Positions 32,983-42,524 of a stretch of 64,000 nt of DNA are shown piece by piece (the stretch's first letter is position 1; the number at the start of each line of letters is the position of its first letter). Source of the DNA: SABI01 sp028532915 (GTDB taxonomy: Bacteria > Spirochaetota > Spirochaetia > Sphaerochaetales > Sphaerochaetaceae); the NCBI GenBank assembly GCA_963677225.1, contig OY781923.1, positions 496,001-560,000 of the forward strand, written 5' to 3'. The notes under the pieces were generated by a model, which searched no databases, had not been told where the DNA came from, and saw only the letters and a program-made list of their open reading frames with translations. The translations under genes and the position numbers were made by a program.

Positions 32983-34080
32983 ATGGATAAAGTAAAAGTA
33001 CTAGTCATTTCATTTAGTTCTTATGAATATGATGGTAGGCTAAGAGAATTAGTTGAAATTGCACAGCTTTTAGGTGAAACTTTTCTTATTTCTAAAGCGA
33101 ATAAAAAAGCATTTGAGAACCACTATATTATTGATAATAAATCAAATAACTATTTTGCGTTTCTTCGATTTTGTTTTAAAATATCAAAAGAGATTTCAGG
33201 TCTATCCGTGATTATTGCTGACAATAGGAAAGCACTAATTCCAGGTCATATCATAAAGCGAGTATTGCCTTTCAAAATAATGACCGTAAGTGATAGCAGG
33301 GAACTTTATACGATTAAAGATGTTAAACATCTGGTAGGTAAGATTGGATGTATAATTGAGAGACTCTTTTATAGAAAGTATGATCTATTAGTGTGTGCAA
33401 ACCGAGAAAGAGCTAGAATAATGAAGAGACTTTTCAATCTACCTGAAGAACCCTTAGTATTTGAAAATGTAAGGAAATTAGAATATTCAACAACTCTAGC
33501 CGGACGCAATTTCCAAGAAAAGTTTAATCATTTTCTTAACAATGATTCCATCAAGATTGTTTCAACAGCTGGGTATTCACTAAGCAGAGGTGGTAAAAAA
33601 CTAATTGAAGAAGTAGGACTTTTAGGGGAGCAATTCTCTCTATACATAATTGGTGGTGGAAAGGAAAGCGAGAAGAAAATATTCGATTCATTGGTTTTAG
33701 ATCTGGGCATTAGTAATATTTTTGATGTTGGTAGACTCAATTCTGATGAATTAAAGTACTTTACTAGTAATTGCGATATTGGTGTAGTTTTTTATCATAG
33801 ACGAGATTTGAATAATCGATATTGTGCTTCAGGGAAAGTCTACGAATTTTTGTTTGAAGGGTTGCCGATTGTATGTAGCAGTAATGCACCTTTGATGAAA
33901 TTTTGTAAGCATTTCCAAGTAGGTATATCGGGAGACAATTTTTCTGATAGTCTGATTCAGATTGTTGAAAAAATTGAATGGTATAGAGAGAATGTTCACA
34001 AAGCAGCTTCGATAATTGACATTGAACAAAATAGAAAGAAATTAGCAAATGAAATCAGAAACAGAATTACTGACCAATAG
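32983..34080 (+). CDS. Glycosyltransferase, GT4-like
   Basis: This is a 365-residue protein of AT-rich composition with the two-domain GT-B outline. The N-terminus has VLVISFSSYEYDGRLRELVEIA, the middle IKIVSTAGYSLSRGGKKLIEE and the C-terminal half GRLNSDELKYFTSNCDIGV, then CASGKVYEFLFEGLPIVCS with the usual E. It probably adds one sugar of the repeat unit. Donor and acceptor cannot be read from sequence. It overlaps the next gene by 32 bases. Confidence 0.78.
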   Translation: MDKVKVLVISFSSYEYDGRLRELVEIAQLLGETFLISKANKKAFENHYIIDNKSNNYFAFLRFCFKISKEISGLSVIIADNRKALIPGHIIKRVLPFKIMTVSDSRELYTIKDVKHLVGKIGCIIERLFYRKYDLLVCANRERARIMKRLFNLPEEPLVFENVRKLEYSTTLAGRNFQEKFNHFLNNDSIKIVSTAGYSLSRGGKKLIEEVGLLGEQFSLYIIGGGKESEKKIFDSLVLDLGISNIFDVGRLNSDELKYFTSNCDIGVVFYHRRDLNNRYCASGKVYEFLFEGLPIVCSSNAPLMKFCKHFQVGISGDNFSDSLIQIVEKIEWYRENVHKAASIIDIEQNRKKLANEIRNRITDQ

Positions 34081-35332
34081 ATACAGCTTCACTCATAAAC
34101 TCACCGAAAGATCTGTTTTGCTAATAAACACCTTCTCTATTCTGATCATCCTTTGTTCGTTTCTGCATCAGTATGAGTCTCCGTTGCCTGGGGTAACCCT
34201 TGGTGAGTTTTTGATTATTTTAGTAATAGTAATAATTACTTTAATTTACCCGAGGTCAATATTTTCAACACCACTAAATCTTCTCGCAAAAATTTTCTTT
34301 TTCTTCTTACTTCTAACCTTTCTATCAATAATTCTTCAAGGTTCTTATAGGCTGTTTATTGTCACACGATGGATTAGGTATTCAAGTTATATATTGATGA
34401 TTTTATATTTTTCAAGATTTTTCTCTTATTCATATGCAACTAAGGTATATAAGTATTTTTGCCTATTTGTATCAATATATATTATTTTACAATATTTACT
34501 TTATGTAGCTCTAAATATTTATCTCCCGATTAAGATATTGCCTATTCCTTGGAGTCGGCTACACGATACTCAGCAATTATTGGAGCAATCAATTAGGTAT
34601 TATTTCCGAGGATACGGCATTTTTGTAGAGCCAGGCTATTCTGCAAAATTTCTCCTTCCGGGACTAGCTATGGCATTATTTGGATGGGGAGAAAAGAAGC
34701 AGATTGATTATGTCTCAATTGGGTTAATATCATTGGCAATTATTTTCACTACTTCTGTCCAAGGAATACTTATTGGATTAATTACAATTGCCTTCTTCTC
34801 AATTGAACTATTGATAAAGAGTAGAAAGAATATAAACATCCTTTTATTCGGAGTTATGATAGCTGTAGCTTTATTAAGTTTGGTATATCTAAGTTCATCT
34901 CTTGGCCTTACTGATGTATCTTTTAGGCGGATTCAGTCAATTACTTTAGACTCAACAGGCTCAACTGGTATTAGATTATTTAGGGGTTTTGCATTATTTG
35001 GGCAATTACCGTTGCTATTTAAGATAATTGGAGTAGGGTTAGGAAATACTTCTTTTTTTGTTTTGAGGAATGGCATTCATACCATATATGATTCAAGTAG
35101 TTTCACTGATACTGCACTAGGTTATACAAGTGGTATTTCTGGGATTCTTGTTGAAACTGGAGTAATTGGATTTATATTCTTCCTATATTGGTTTTTCAAA
35201 ACACGTAGAGGGCTATCATCGCTACAAAGGATTATTTTATATCAATTCATAATATTATTATTTGGTGGAGGGAGTTTGTTAAGCATGACAACAGTGTTTT
35301 ACTTATCCTTTCTTACTAAAGCAAGGCAGTAG
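34049..35332 (+). CDS. Probable O-antigen/polysaccharide polymerase (Wzy-like)
   Basis: This is a 427-residue very hydrophobic protein with about 11 to 12 predicted spans and a large loop near residues 160-205 containing YFRGYGIFVEPGYSAKFLLPG. Such proteins polymerise undecaprenyl-linked repeat units in the periplasm (Wzy) or ligate them to lipid A (WaaL). The position inside a locus that also has a flippase favours Wzy. Sequence conservation in this family is low, so the call rests on topology and context. Confidence 0.68.
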   Translation: MKSETELLTNRYSFTHKLTERSVLLINTFSILIILCSFLHQYESPLPGVTLGEFLIILVIVIITLIYPRSIFSTPLNLLAKIFFFFLLLTFLSIILQGSYRLFIVTRWIRYSSYILMILYFSRFFSYSYATKVYKYFCLFVSIYIILQYLLYVALNIYLPIKILPIPWSRLHDTQQLLEQSIRYYFRGYGIFVEPGYSAKFLLPGLAMALFGWGEKKQIDYVSIGLISLAIIFTTSVQGILIGLITIAFFSIELLIKSRKNINILLFGVMIAVALLSLVYLSSSLGLTDVSFRRIQSITLDSTGSTGIRLFRGFALFGQLPLLFKIIGVGLGNTSFFVLRNGIHTIYDSSSFTDTALGYTSGISGILVETGVIGFIFFLYWFFKTRRGLSSLQRIILYQFIILLFGGGSLLSMTTVFYLSFLTKARQ

Positions 35333-35338
35333 ATTAGA

Positions 35339-36172
35339 ATGAAGTATCCAAATGGTGTTAGTATCAAAGAAGTTCAAGCTGTTGAGTTAGAAATATTAAT
35401 TGAGTTTGATCGAATATGTAAAAATAATTCAATTCCTTATCAATTATTTGCAGGTACTTTGCTAGGTGCAATTAGACATAAAGGTTTTATCCCCTGGGAT
35501 GATGATATAGATGTGTGTTTGCTCAGGAAAGATTATGAAAGATTTTTACATGTTAGTAAAAATGATTTGAATGAATCATACTTTCTTCAAACATGTTTTT
35601 CTGATCCTGCTTCTATCGTTCAATTTGCAAAAATTAGAAAGAAGGGAACAGTATTTAGAAATCTATCAGATTTAGATAACACGTATGAGACCGGAATTTA
35701 CATCGATGTTTTCCCTCTAGATAATGTATATCCAGAGAGGTTTCTAGGTAGATACCAACCATGGTTGTTTGCATTTTGGTATGCATGTACGACATCTAGT
35801 GTCAAAAAGCGAGTTGAACGTTCGAAAAATATTATTGTGAAGTTGGCTAGGAAAATGATTTACCAATTATTAAAGGTTTACCCAAAACAGAAGTGTGATT
35901 TACATGCACAAAGAGCTTTAAGAATGTTTGAAAGTAAGAAAACAGAATATATTAATCATCTTACCAATGGGGTTACGAAAACCAGATTGAAGAAATATCT
36001 AAGAAAAAGCGAGACATTTTATGATATTATTGAATGGGAATTTGAGGGGACAATGTTTCCAATTCCTAGAAACTACCACGATGTGTTGACGAGGAACTTT
36101 GGAGATTATATGGAACTTCCCCCGGAGGATAAGAGATATCCTCATCATGGTGTGATTGAGGTAGTTGTATGA
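35339..36172 (+). CDS. LicD-family phosphotransferase
   Basis: This 277-residue protein is expected to transfer a CDP-activated phospho-alcohol (phosphocholine, phosphoglycerol or ribitol phosphate) onto the glycan. The family signature is clear: FAGTLLGAIRHKGFIPWDDDIDVCLLRKDYERF, split across residues 40-75, with the DDDID metal motif. YIDVFPLDNV follows. The next gene encodes a CTP-dependent cytidylyltransferase that could supply the donor, overlapping by four bases. Confidence 0.9.
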   Translation: MKYPNGVSIKEVQAVELEILIEFDRICKNNSIPYQLFAGTLLGAIRHKGFIPWDDDIDVCLLRKDYERFLHVSKNDLNESYFLQTCFSDPASIVQFAKIRKKGTVFRNLSDLDNTYETGIYIDVFPLDNVYPERFLGRYQPWLFAFWYACTTSSVKKRVERSKNIIVKLARKMIYQLLKVYPKQKCDLHAQRALRMFESKKTEYINHLTNGVTKTRLKKYLRKSETFYDIIEWEFEGTMFPIPRNYHDVLTRNFGDYMELPPEDKRYPHHGVIEVVV

Positions 36173-36621
36173 ACTATTCTGAGACAATTTTAGCAAACAA
36201 AAAGTACAAGATAGGGTATACGACTGGAGTTTTTGATATGTTCCATATTGGTCATCTCAATATTCTTATGAAAGCTAAAAATCTTTGCGAGGTGCTTGTG
36301 GTCGGTGTTAGTACAGACGAGTTAGTTGAAAGCTATAAGAATAAGAAACCTATCATCCCATTCGAAGAAAGAATACAAATCGTAGAAGCAATTAGATATG
36401 TGGATCAAGTGGTACCCCAAGAGGATTTAGATAAATCTGTTGTGTGGGATAGCTTAAAATTTGATGTTGTATTCCATGGAGATGATTGGAAAGGGAGTCC
36501 TTTATTCTCGACCATACAAAAAAGATTAACTGATTTAGGAGTTGATATGGTTTTCTTGCCCCATACTGTTGGAACATCTTCAACATTATTAACTAAAAAA
36601 CTATATGCATTGAACGATTAA
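36169..36621 (+). CDS. Cytidylyltransferase, glycerol-3-phosphate/choline-phosphate type
   Basis: This 150-residue enzyme of the TagD/nucleotidyltransferase fold uses CTP to activate an alcohol phosphate. Signature motifs are GVFDMFHIGHLNIL (residues 16-29) with the HxGH site and the late VGTSSTLLTKKL, resembling the family RTEGISTT/S motif. Its start overlaps the LicD-type gene (ATGA), so donor-making and donor-using enzymes are coupled. Glycerol-3-phosphate is the likeliest substrate by family, but related enzymes use other alcohol phosphates. Confidence 0.88.
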   Translation: MNYSETILANKKYKIGYTTGVFDMFHIGHLNILMKAKNLCEVLVVGVSTDELVESYKNKKPIIPFEERIQIVEAIRYVDQVVPQEDLDKSVVWDSLKFDVVFHGDDWKGSPLFSTIQKRLTDLGVDMVFLPHTVGTSSTLLTKKLYALND

Positions 36622-36640
36622 GAAAGTTTGAGGTGAATTT

Positions 36641-37741
36641 TTGAAAACTATATTATTAGTATTTGGAACTCGTCCCGAGGCTATCAAGATGTGCCCTTTA
36701 GTGAATGAGTTAAAAAGACGAGAGGGAATCAAGACTGTTGTTTGTGTAACAGGACAGCACAAAGAGATGTTGGATCAAGTCCTGGATGCTTTCTCTGTTG
36801 TTCCTGAATATGATTTATCCATCATGCTTCCCAAGCAGACACTTTTTGATATCACTACGAATATCCTTAATAAGATTAAGGAAGTCTTGGAAGAAGTTTC
36901 TCCCGATGTTGTCCTAGTTCATGGTGATACCTCGACTACATTTGTAACAGCATTGGCGTGTTACTATCTTCAAATACCTGTTGGTCATGTAGAAGCCGGA
37001 TTAAGGACTCACAACATCTTCTCCCCCTATCCAGAGGAGTTCAACAGACAAGCAGTAAGTATCATATCACAGTATAATTTTGCACCAACTGAACTTTCTA
37101 AGCTAAACCTCCTCAAAGAAGGAAGAAATCCGGATTCTATTTTTGTGACGGGCAATACCGCAATAGATGCTTTGAAAACCACTGTGAGGGAAGACTATTC
37201 TCATCCACAATTAGACTGGGCCAAAGGAAGTCGTTTGATTCTGATTACTGCACACCGAAGAGAAAATCTTGGTGAGCCAATGCATAATATGTTTAGAGCT
37301 ATTCGTAGGATTATTGAAGAACATAATGACGTAAAAGCAATTTACCCTATTCACTTTAATCCTGCAGTAAGACAGGCTGCAAATGATGAGTTGGGTGGAT
37401 GTGATAGGATTAGAATCATTGAGCCTCTTGATGTATTGGATTTCCATAATTTCTTGGCCAGATCCTACATGATTCTCACCGACAGCGGTGGTATCCAGGA
37501 AGAAGCTCCTTCACTTGGTAAGCCTGTATTGGTCATGAGAGATACAACTGAGCGACCAGAAGGGATAGAAGCAGGAACCCTAAAACTTGTAGGAACTACA
37601 GAAGAAGTAATTTATGAGAATTTCAAATTACTCTTGAACGATGAAGAAGCATACAAAGAAATGAGTCAGGCAAGCAATCCGTATGGGGATGGGAATGCGA
37701 GTAAGAGGATTGCTTCAGTTCTTTGTAGTGGAATTATTTAA
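36641..37741 (+). CDS. wecB: UDP-N-acetylglucosamine 2-epimerase (non-hydrolysing)
   Basis: This enzyme interconverts UDP-GlcNAc and UDP-ManNAc. The 366-residue product has FGTRPEAIKMCPL at the N-terminus, HGDTSTT, HVEAGLRTHNIFSPYPEE, ITAHRRENLG and TDSGGIQEEAPSLGKPVLVMR. The N-terminal GTRPEAIK motif is that of WecB/MnaA rather than the GARPQFIK of WbpI, so I place it as ordinary WecB. It could still act on the diacetamido-uronate made by the Wbp enzymes encoded upstream. The start is TTG, behind GAGGTGA. Confidence 0.93.
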   Translation: MKTILLVFGTRPEAIKMCPLVNELKRREGIKTVVCVTGQHKEMLDQVLDAFSVVPEYDLSIMLPKQTLFDITTNILNKIKEVLEEVSPDVVLVHGDTSTTFVTALACYYLQIPVGHVEAGLRTHNIFSPYPEEFNRQAVSIISQYNFAPTELSKLNLLKEGRNPDSIFVTGNTAIDALKTTVREDYSHPQLDWAKGSRLILITAHRRENLGEPMHNMFRAIRRIIEEHNDVKAIYPIHFNPAVRQAANDELGGCDRIRIIEPLDVLDFHNFLARSYMILTDSGGIQEEAPSLGKPVLVMRDTTERPEGIEAGTLKLVGTTEEVIYENFKLLLNDEEAYKEMSQASNPYGDGNASKRIASVLCSGII

Positions 37742-39019
37742 ATGAAAAGCTTATATATAATATTAACTCCAACAATATGTAATATTGCTGGTGCACAATT
37801 ATATGTAAAATCAAAAGTAGATTACTTAAAGAAAAATCTCTATGATGTGATTGTAATATCTACGAACAATAAAGGACAAGTTAAGATTGAAGGACTACAA
37901 GAATATTTTGAATATATTAACCCTTTAATCACAATTAAGCCACAATTTATTTCCCCTAAAATTATTAAGAACCAGATTGAACTACTTACTAATAATTTTA
38001 ACAATGGACGATATAATAAAATAATTCTTGAGTCTCACACAAAAGGATTAGCATTTTGGGGAGAACTTCTCGCTGAAAGATTGCACGCAAAACATCTAAT
38101 TTTCTTATTGAGTGAAAACTTTGGGCCTTCTTCAAAGTATGAACTTGATTTCTTTAACTTCAAGCTAGAACGAAAAGAAATTGCCGGTATTCAAAAAAAT
38201 TCTTTGCAGTTATTGTTTCGGGGCTATAGAATATTGCGTCAAGATGAATCTCTGATATTAAGAGCTTCAATGGGCGATAATGTACTGGACTATGAACATG
38301 ATCTAATCAATAAGTTTAATAAAGCTGATATAAATATTGGGAGCATTGGTCGACTAGAGAAAGATTATGTTCCTTATATGATTGCTGAGGTTGCAAAATT
38401 CGCTTCATCCAATCTGACAAAGACTGTGCAGTTAATTCTTGTTGGGAGTATTAATAATATATCTATTCAAAAAATTATTGATAGATATATCAGTGAAGTA
38501 TCAAACTTGAGTATTGTTGTAACTGGTCGTCTTTATCCTCTGCCTAGAAAGATTTTTTCAATCTTTGATATTGGTGTTGGCGTAGCTGGATCAGCGAGAG
38601 TATTAGCACTTAATGGAGTACCTACAGTAACTATAGATACTATAAAACATAAAGCTATTGGTGTTCTTGGTTATGAAACGAATTCATCAATCTATGGTGT
38701 CCAAGAAGAGTTGTGTGATCTGTCAATTAAGATTCAAGAAGTTATTGATAATTATTCATATTTTACAGATCCAAATAATTGGAAATATCAACTAAAACCT
38801 AGTGATCCAAATGTTGAATTCGAGAAGCATTTTGATTTCATCAAATCATCAGACGGGAAATATAATTATTTTCCTTGCTTAAGTATTAAATTAGGATTTT
38901 TTGAGATGTTTATTAGATTTATAATTTTTATAATAGGTCCAGCAAAATTTATATCAATAATGAAGATTTCTTCAATTAAAAATATTTATAGTAAAGTAAT
39001 GAAATTGCAATATAAGTAG
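37742..39019 (+). CDS. Glycosyltransferase-like protein of the polysaccharide locus
   Basis: This is a 425-residue AT-rich protein with weak likeness to GT-B glycosyltransferases: an N-terminal VKSKVDYLKKNLYDVIVIST, a middle NIGSIGRLEKDYVPYMIAEVAKF and then VTGRLYPLPRKIFSIFDIGVGVAGSARVLA. A hydrophobic stretch near the C-terminus (about residues 385-405) may attach it to the membrane. It begins directly at the stop of wecB. The sugar specificity is unknown, and family assignment is less secure than for its neighbours. Confidence 0.65.
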   Translation: MKSLYIILTPTICNIAGAQLYVKSKVDYLKKNLYDVIVISTNNKGQVKIEGLQEYFEYINPLITIKPQFISPKIIKNQIELLTNNFNNGRYNKIILESHTKGLAFWGELLAERLHAKHLIFLLSENFGPSSKYELDFFNFKLERKEIAGIQKNSLQLLFRGYRILRQDESLILRASMGDNVLDYEHDLINKFNKADINIGSIGRLEKDYVPYMIAEVAKFASSNLTKTVQLILVGSINNISIQKIIDRYISEVSNLSIVVTGRLYPLPRKIFSIFDIGVGVAGSARVLALNGVPTVTIDTIKHKAIGVLGYETNSSIYGVQEELCDLSIKIQEVIDNYSYFTDPNNWKYQLKPSDPNVEFEKHFDFIKSSDGKYNYFPCLSIKLGFFEMFIRFIIFIIGPAKFISIMKISSIKNIYSKVMKLQYK

Positions 39020-39032
39020 GGATTTCTGAGAA

Positions 39033-40487
39033 ATGGTTAGATCTCAAGTATTAGGAAACCTTCTCTGGAAACTCCTGGAACGCTTTGGCACCCAAGGACT
39101 CCAATTCATCATCCAAATCATCCTTGCCCGTCTCCTCTTTCCTGAGGATTATGGAATCCTTGCACTAGTAGTAATTTTCATTACTATTGCTCGTGTATTT
39201 GTCCAGAGTGGATTGAGCACTTCCCTCATCCAAAAGAAAGTAGTCGATCAGGTTGATTATTCTTCAGTCCTGTATATCAGTCTGGGGATAGCAGGAATAC
39301 TCTATTGTCTTCTTTACTTTACAGCTCCACTCATTGGAGTGTTTTACGATAATGATAGTTTAGTTTTAGTCCTTAGGGTTCTTGCCTTGACACTTTTTCC
39401 TGGAGCCTTCAATTCTATTCAGAATGCAATAGTATCAAGGACAATGCAGTTTAAGAGACTGTTCTATAGCAGCGTAGGAGCTGGAATTGCATCAGGTATC
39501 GTTGGGATTTATCTTGCGTTTCATGGGTATGGAATATGGGCACTTGTATTTCAGCAACTTACCAACCAATTATGCATCACCTTGATACTCTGGTTTACCG
39601 TTAAATGGAGACCAACACTTCAATTCTCCTTAGAACGGGCAAAAGTACTATACTCATTTGGATGGAAGCTTCTTGTTTCTTCCCTTATAGATACCACCTA
39701 TCGCGATTTAAGAAGTCTTATCATAGGAAAAGTATATACTCCTACAATGTTGGGCTACTACAACAGAGGGCAGCAGTTTCCACAACTCATCATCAGTAAC
39801 ATAAATGGATCTATCCAATCAGTCATGCTGCCTGCATTAGCAGCACAGCAAGACTATACCAATCGTGTTAAATCGATGATGCGTCGCTCAATCGTAACGA
39901 GCTCCTTTATTGTATTTCCCATGATGGTAGGCCTTGCTGTTGTTGCTGAACCTTTAGTATTGCTTCTACTCACTGAAAAGTGGCTACCTTCAGTTCCTTT
40001 TATACAGATTTTCTGTTTTTCCTATGCTTTGTGGCCAATACATACTGCTAACCTTCAAGCCATCAACGCAATGGGCAGAAGTGATATCTTCCTAAAGCTA
40101 GAGATCATCAAGAAGATCCTAGGACTAAGTATTCTTGCAGTTGCTCTTCCCTTTGGCGTGTACGTATTAGCACTGAGTGGGGTAATGAGTGGAATCATTT
40201 CATCCTTCATCAATGCATACCCCAATAAGAAACTCTTAAATTATGGTTATGGTGAACAAATCAAAGACATCCACCCTTCTTTGCTTCTTTCTCTCGTTAT
40301 GGGTGTTATTGTCTATCTGCTCTTGTACCTAGGGTTATCTCCACTCACTACCATGCTCTTGCAGATAGTTGTTGGCATCATTGTATATATGGGCCTTGCT
40401 TTTCTTTTCAAGCTTGAATGCTTTACCTACCTTATTCAAACAATATTGTCTCTCTTCAAGACTAAACGTAATAATCAAACTAAATAG
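39033..40487 (+). CDS. Polysaccharide repeat-unit flippase (Wzx/MOP family)
   Basis: This is a 484-residue integral membrane protein with about 14 spans, of the MOP/MVF flippase superfamily. It begins GNLLWKLLERFGTQGLQFII, the usual start of the WzxC/TuaB branch, followed by ARLLFPEDYGILALV. It would turn the completed lipid-linked repeat unit to the periplasmic face for polymerisation. GC content is again higher than in the preceding gene. Confidence 0.92.
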   Translation: MVRSQVLGNLLWKLLERFGTQGLQFIIQIILARLLFPEDYGILALVVIFITIARVFVQSGLSTSLIQKKVVDQVDYSSVLYISLGIAGILYCLLYFTAPLIGVFYDNDSLVLVLRVLALTLFPGAFNSIQNAIVSRTMQFKRLFYSSVGAGIASGIVGIYLAFHGYGIWALVFQQLTNQLCITLILWFTVKWRPTLQFSLERAKVLYSFGWKLLVSSLIDTTYRDLRSLIIGKVYTPTMLGYYNRGQQFPQLIISNINGSIQSVMLPALAAQQDYTNRVKSMMRRSIVTSSFIVFPMMVGLAVVAEPLVLLLLTEKWLPSVPFIQIFCFSYALWPIHTANLQAINAMGRSDIFLKLEIIKKILGLSILAVALPFGVYVLALSGVMSGIISSFINAYPNKKLLNYGYGEQIKDIHPSLLLSLVMGVIVYLLLYLGLSPLTTMLLQIVVGIIVYMGLAFLFKLECFTYLIQTILSLFKTKRNNQTK

Positions 40488-40531
40488 CCTTGGTATTATC
40501 CATTTTTGTCACTTCTCCTGGAGGCTTCCCC

Positions 40532-41620
40532 ATGTCCATACTAGTCACTCGTTCCTCTCTTCCTCCTTTTAATGAATATATTGAAGAACTACGTTCTATT
40601 TGGGATACCCATTGGTTAACCAATATGGGATCCAAGCATAAAGAATTGGAATCTTCTCTCTCCTCTTTTCTAGATGTTGACTATCTCTCTCTTTTTACCA
40701 ATGGCCATCTTGCCCTTGAAATGGTCTTGCAAGCAATGGATCTTACTGGGGAAGTAATAACAACTCCTTTTAGCTTTGCCTCCACAACCCATGCTATTGT
40801 TCGAAATGGTTTGAAACCCGTCTTTTGTGACATCAAATCCTCTGATTATACTTTGGATCCATCTTTGCTTGAGTCTCTCATCACTGAAAGAACTACTGCG
40901 ATTCTTCCTGTTCATGTATACGGTAATATCTGTGATGTGGAAGCTATTCAGAAGATTGCTGATAAGTATCATCTCCGTGTCATCTATGACGCTGCCCATG
41001 CCTTTGCTGAAATCTATAAGGGCGAGGGTATTGGTTCCTTCGGGGATGCTTCTATGTTTAGTTTCCATGCAACCAAGGTGTTCAATACCATTGAAGGTGG
41101 TGCTATAGCTACTATTGACGGTGAATTGAAGAAGAAGCTTGAAATGATCAAGAACTTTGGAATTAGTGGTCCTGAAGATGTTATAGCTGTGGGTGGCAAT
41201 GCTAAGATGAATGAGTTTCAGGCAGCAATGGGACTCTGCAATCTTCGACATCTGAGTGAAGAGATTGAGAAACGGAAACAGGTTGTCTTGCGATATCGTG
41301 AGAATTTGAATGGTATTGCTGGTATTAAACTTAATTCAATTCCTGTAGATGTAACTGAGAATTATGCTTATTTCCCGGTTGTGTTTGACCAGTATCGCTA
41401 TACCAGGGACCAAGTATTCGAAAAGCTTAAAGAACATGAAATCTATGCTCGCAAGTACTTCTATCCAACCATCAATACCTTTGCATGTTATAGAGACAAG
41501 TATGATGCTGCAGAGACTCCTGTAGCGCAGTATATTGCTGAACGTGTTCTTACACTTCCTCTCTATGCAGACCTTTCCTTGGATGACGTTGATAGAATCT
41601 GTGATATCATTACTACATAA
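40532..41620 (+). CDS. DegT-family sugar aminotransferase (dTDP-amino sugar type)
   Basis: This PLP aminotransferase of 362 residues has TNGHLALEMVLQAM, the PVHVYGNICDVEAI stretch, DAAHAFAEIYKGEGIGSFG and the PLP lysine in SFHATKVFNTIEGGA. That SFHATK form is usual for VioA/FdtB-type enzymes acting on dTDP-keto sugars. RmlA and RmlB lie directly downstream, and RmlC/RmlD are absent. The likely product is therefore dTDP-4-amino- or 3-amino-dideoxyhexose. The ATG at 40532 follows GGAGG; an upstream in-frame start at 40490 lacks a ribosome site. Confidence 0.88.
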   Translation: MSILVTRSSLPPFNEYIEELRSIWDTHWLTNMGSKHKELESSLSSFLDVDYLSLFTNGHLALEMVLQAMDLTGEVITTPFSFASTTHAIVRNGLKPVFCDIKSSDYTLDPSLLESLITERTTAILPVHVYGNICDVEAIQKIADKYHLRVIYDAAHAFAEIYKGEGIGSFGDASMFSFHATKVFNTIEGGAIATIDGELKKKLEMIKNFGISGPEDVIAVGGNAKMNEFQAAMGLCNLRHLSEEIEKRKQVVLRYRENLNGIAGIKLNSIPVDVTENYAYFPVVFDQYRYTRDQVFEKLKEHEIYARKYFYPTINTFACYRDKYDAAETPVAQYIAERVLTLPLYADLSLDDVDRICDIITT

Positions 41621-41642
41621 CTGATCAAGAGGAGTGTTTCAC

Positions 41643-42515
41643 ATGAAAGGAATCATTCTCGCTGGCGGGAAGGGAACTCGGTTGTTCCCTATGACCAAGG
41701 CGGTTTCAAAGCAGCTCCTTCCAATCTACGACAAACCCCTTATCTATTACCCGCTCTCTGTGCTGATGCTCGCAAGCATCCAGGATATTCTCATTATCTC
41801 AACACCTGAGGATACTCCAGTGTATCAAAGGTTGTTGGGCGATGGGGCAGAGATTGGATTAAAAATCTCTTACAAAGTACAAGAAACTTCCCGAGGATTG
41901 GCAGATGCCTTCATACTTGGGGAGTCTTTTATTGGTGATGATTCCGTATGCCTGATTCTAGGAGACAATGTATTCTACGGGCAGGACCTTACTAAAGTAC
42001 TTAATAAAGCGAAGAATAGGGGAAGTGGAGCTACTATCTTTGGCTATCCTGTACATAATCCCCGTTCTTTCGGTGTAGTAGCGTTTGATGAGAACCAGAA
42101 GGTAATCTCCATTGAGGAGAAGCCTCAGCAACCCAAGTCCAAGTATGCAGTACCGGGTCTCTATTTCTATGACAACCGCGTCATTGAAATTGCCAAGCAG
42201 GTGAAACCTTCAGCTCGTGGAGAGATTGAGATCACCTCAGTCAACAATGCCTATCTGGAAATGGGAGAACTCCATGTAGAACTCCTCGGACGCGGTATGG
42301 CATGGCTGGATACAGGAACTCCTGAGGGTATGCTAAAGGCAGCAGAGTATGTGGAAGCAGTACAATCGAGGCAGGGGTTCTATATCTCCTGCATTGAAGA
42401 GATAGCCTGGAGACGTGGGTTCATTACCACTGAACAACTGAAAAAGATTGGAGAGAGCCTGAAGATGACCGATTATGGCCAATACATTCTTTCTCTGGTT
42501 GACGAGTCTTTGTAG
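41643..42515 (+). CDS. rmlA: Glucose-1-phosphate thymidylyltransferase
   Basis: This enzyme makes dTDP-glucose from glucose-1-phosphate and dTTP. The 290-residue product has MKGIILAGGKGTRLFPMT, QLLPIYDKPLIYYPLS, LILGDNVFYG, EEKPQQPKSKYAVPGLYFYD and WLDTGTPEGML, all standard for RmlA. The ATG at 41643 follows GAGGAG by eight bases, so a GTG nine bases earlier is rejected. Confidence 0.96.
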   Translation: MKGIILAGGKGTRLFPMTKAVSKQLLPIYDKPLIYYPLSVLMLASIQDILIISTPEDTPVYQRLLGDGAEIGLKISYKVQETSRGLADAFILGESFIGDDSVCLILGDNVFYGQDLTKVLNKAKNRGSGATIFGYPVHNPRSFGVVAFDENQKVISIEEKPQQPKSKYAVPGLYFYDNRVIEIAKQVKPSARGEIEITSVNNAYLEMGELHVELLGRGMAWLDTGTPEGMLKAAEYVEAVQSRQGFYISCIEEIAWRRGFITTEQLKKIGESLKMTDYGQYILSLVDESL

Positions 42516-42524
42516 GAGGACTGA

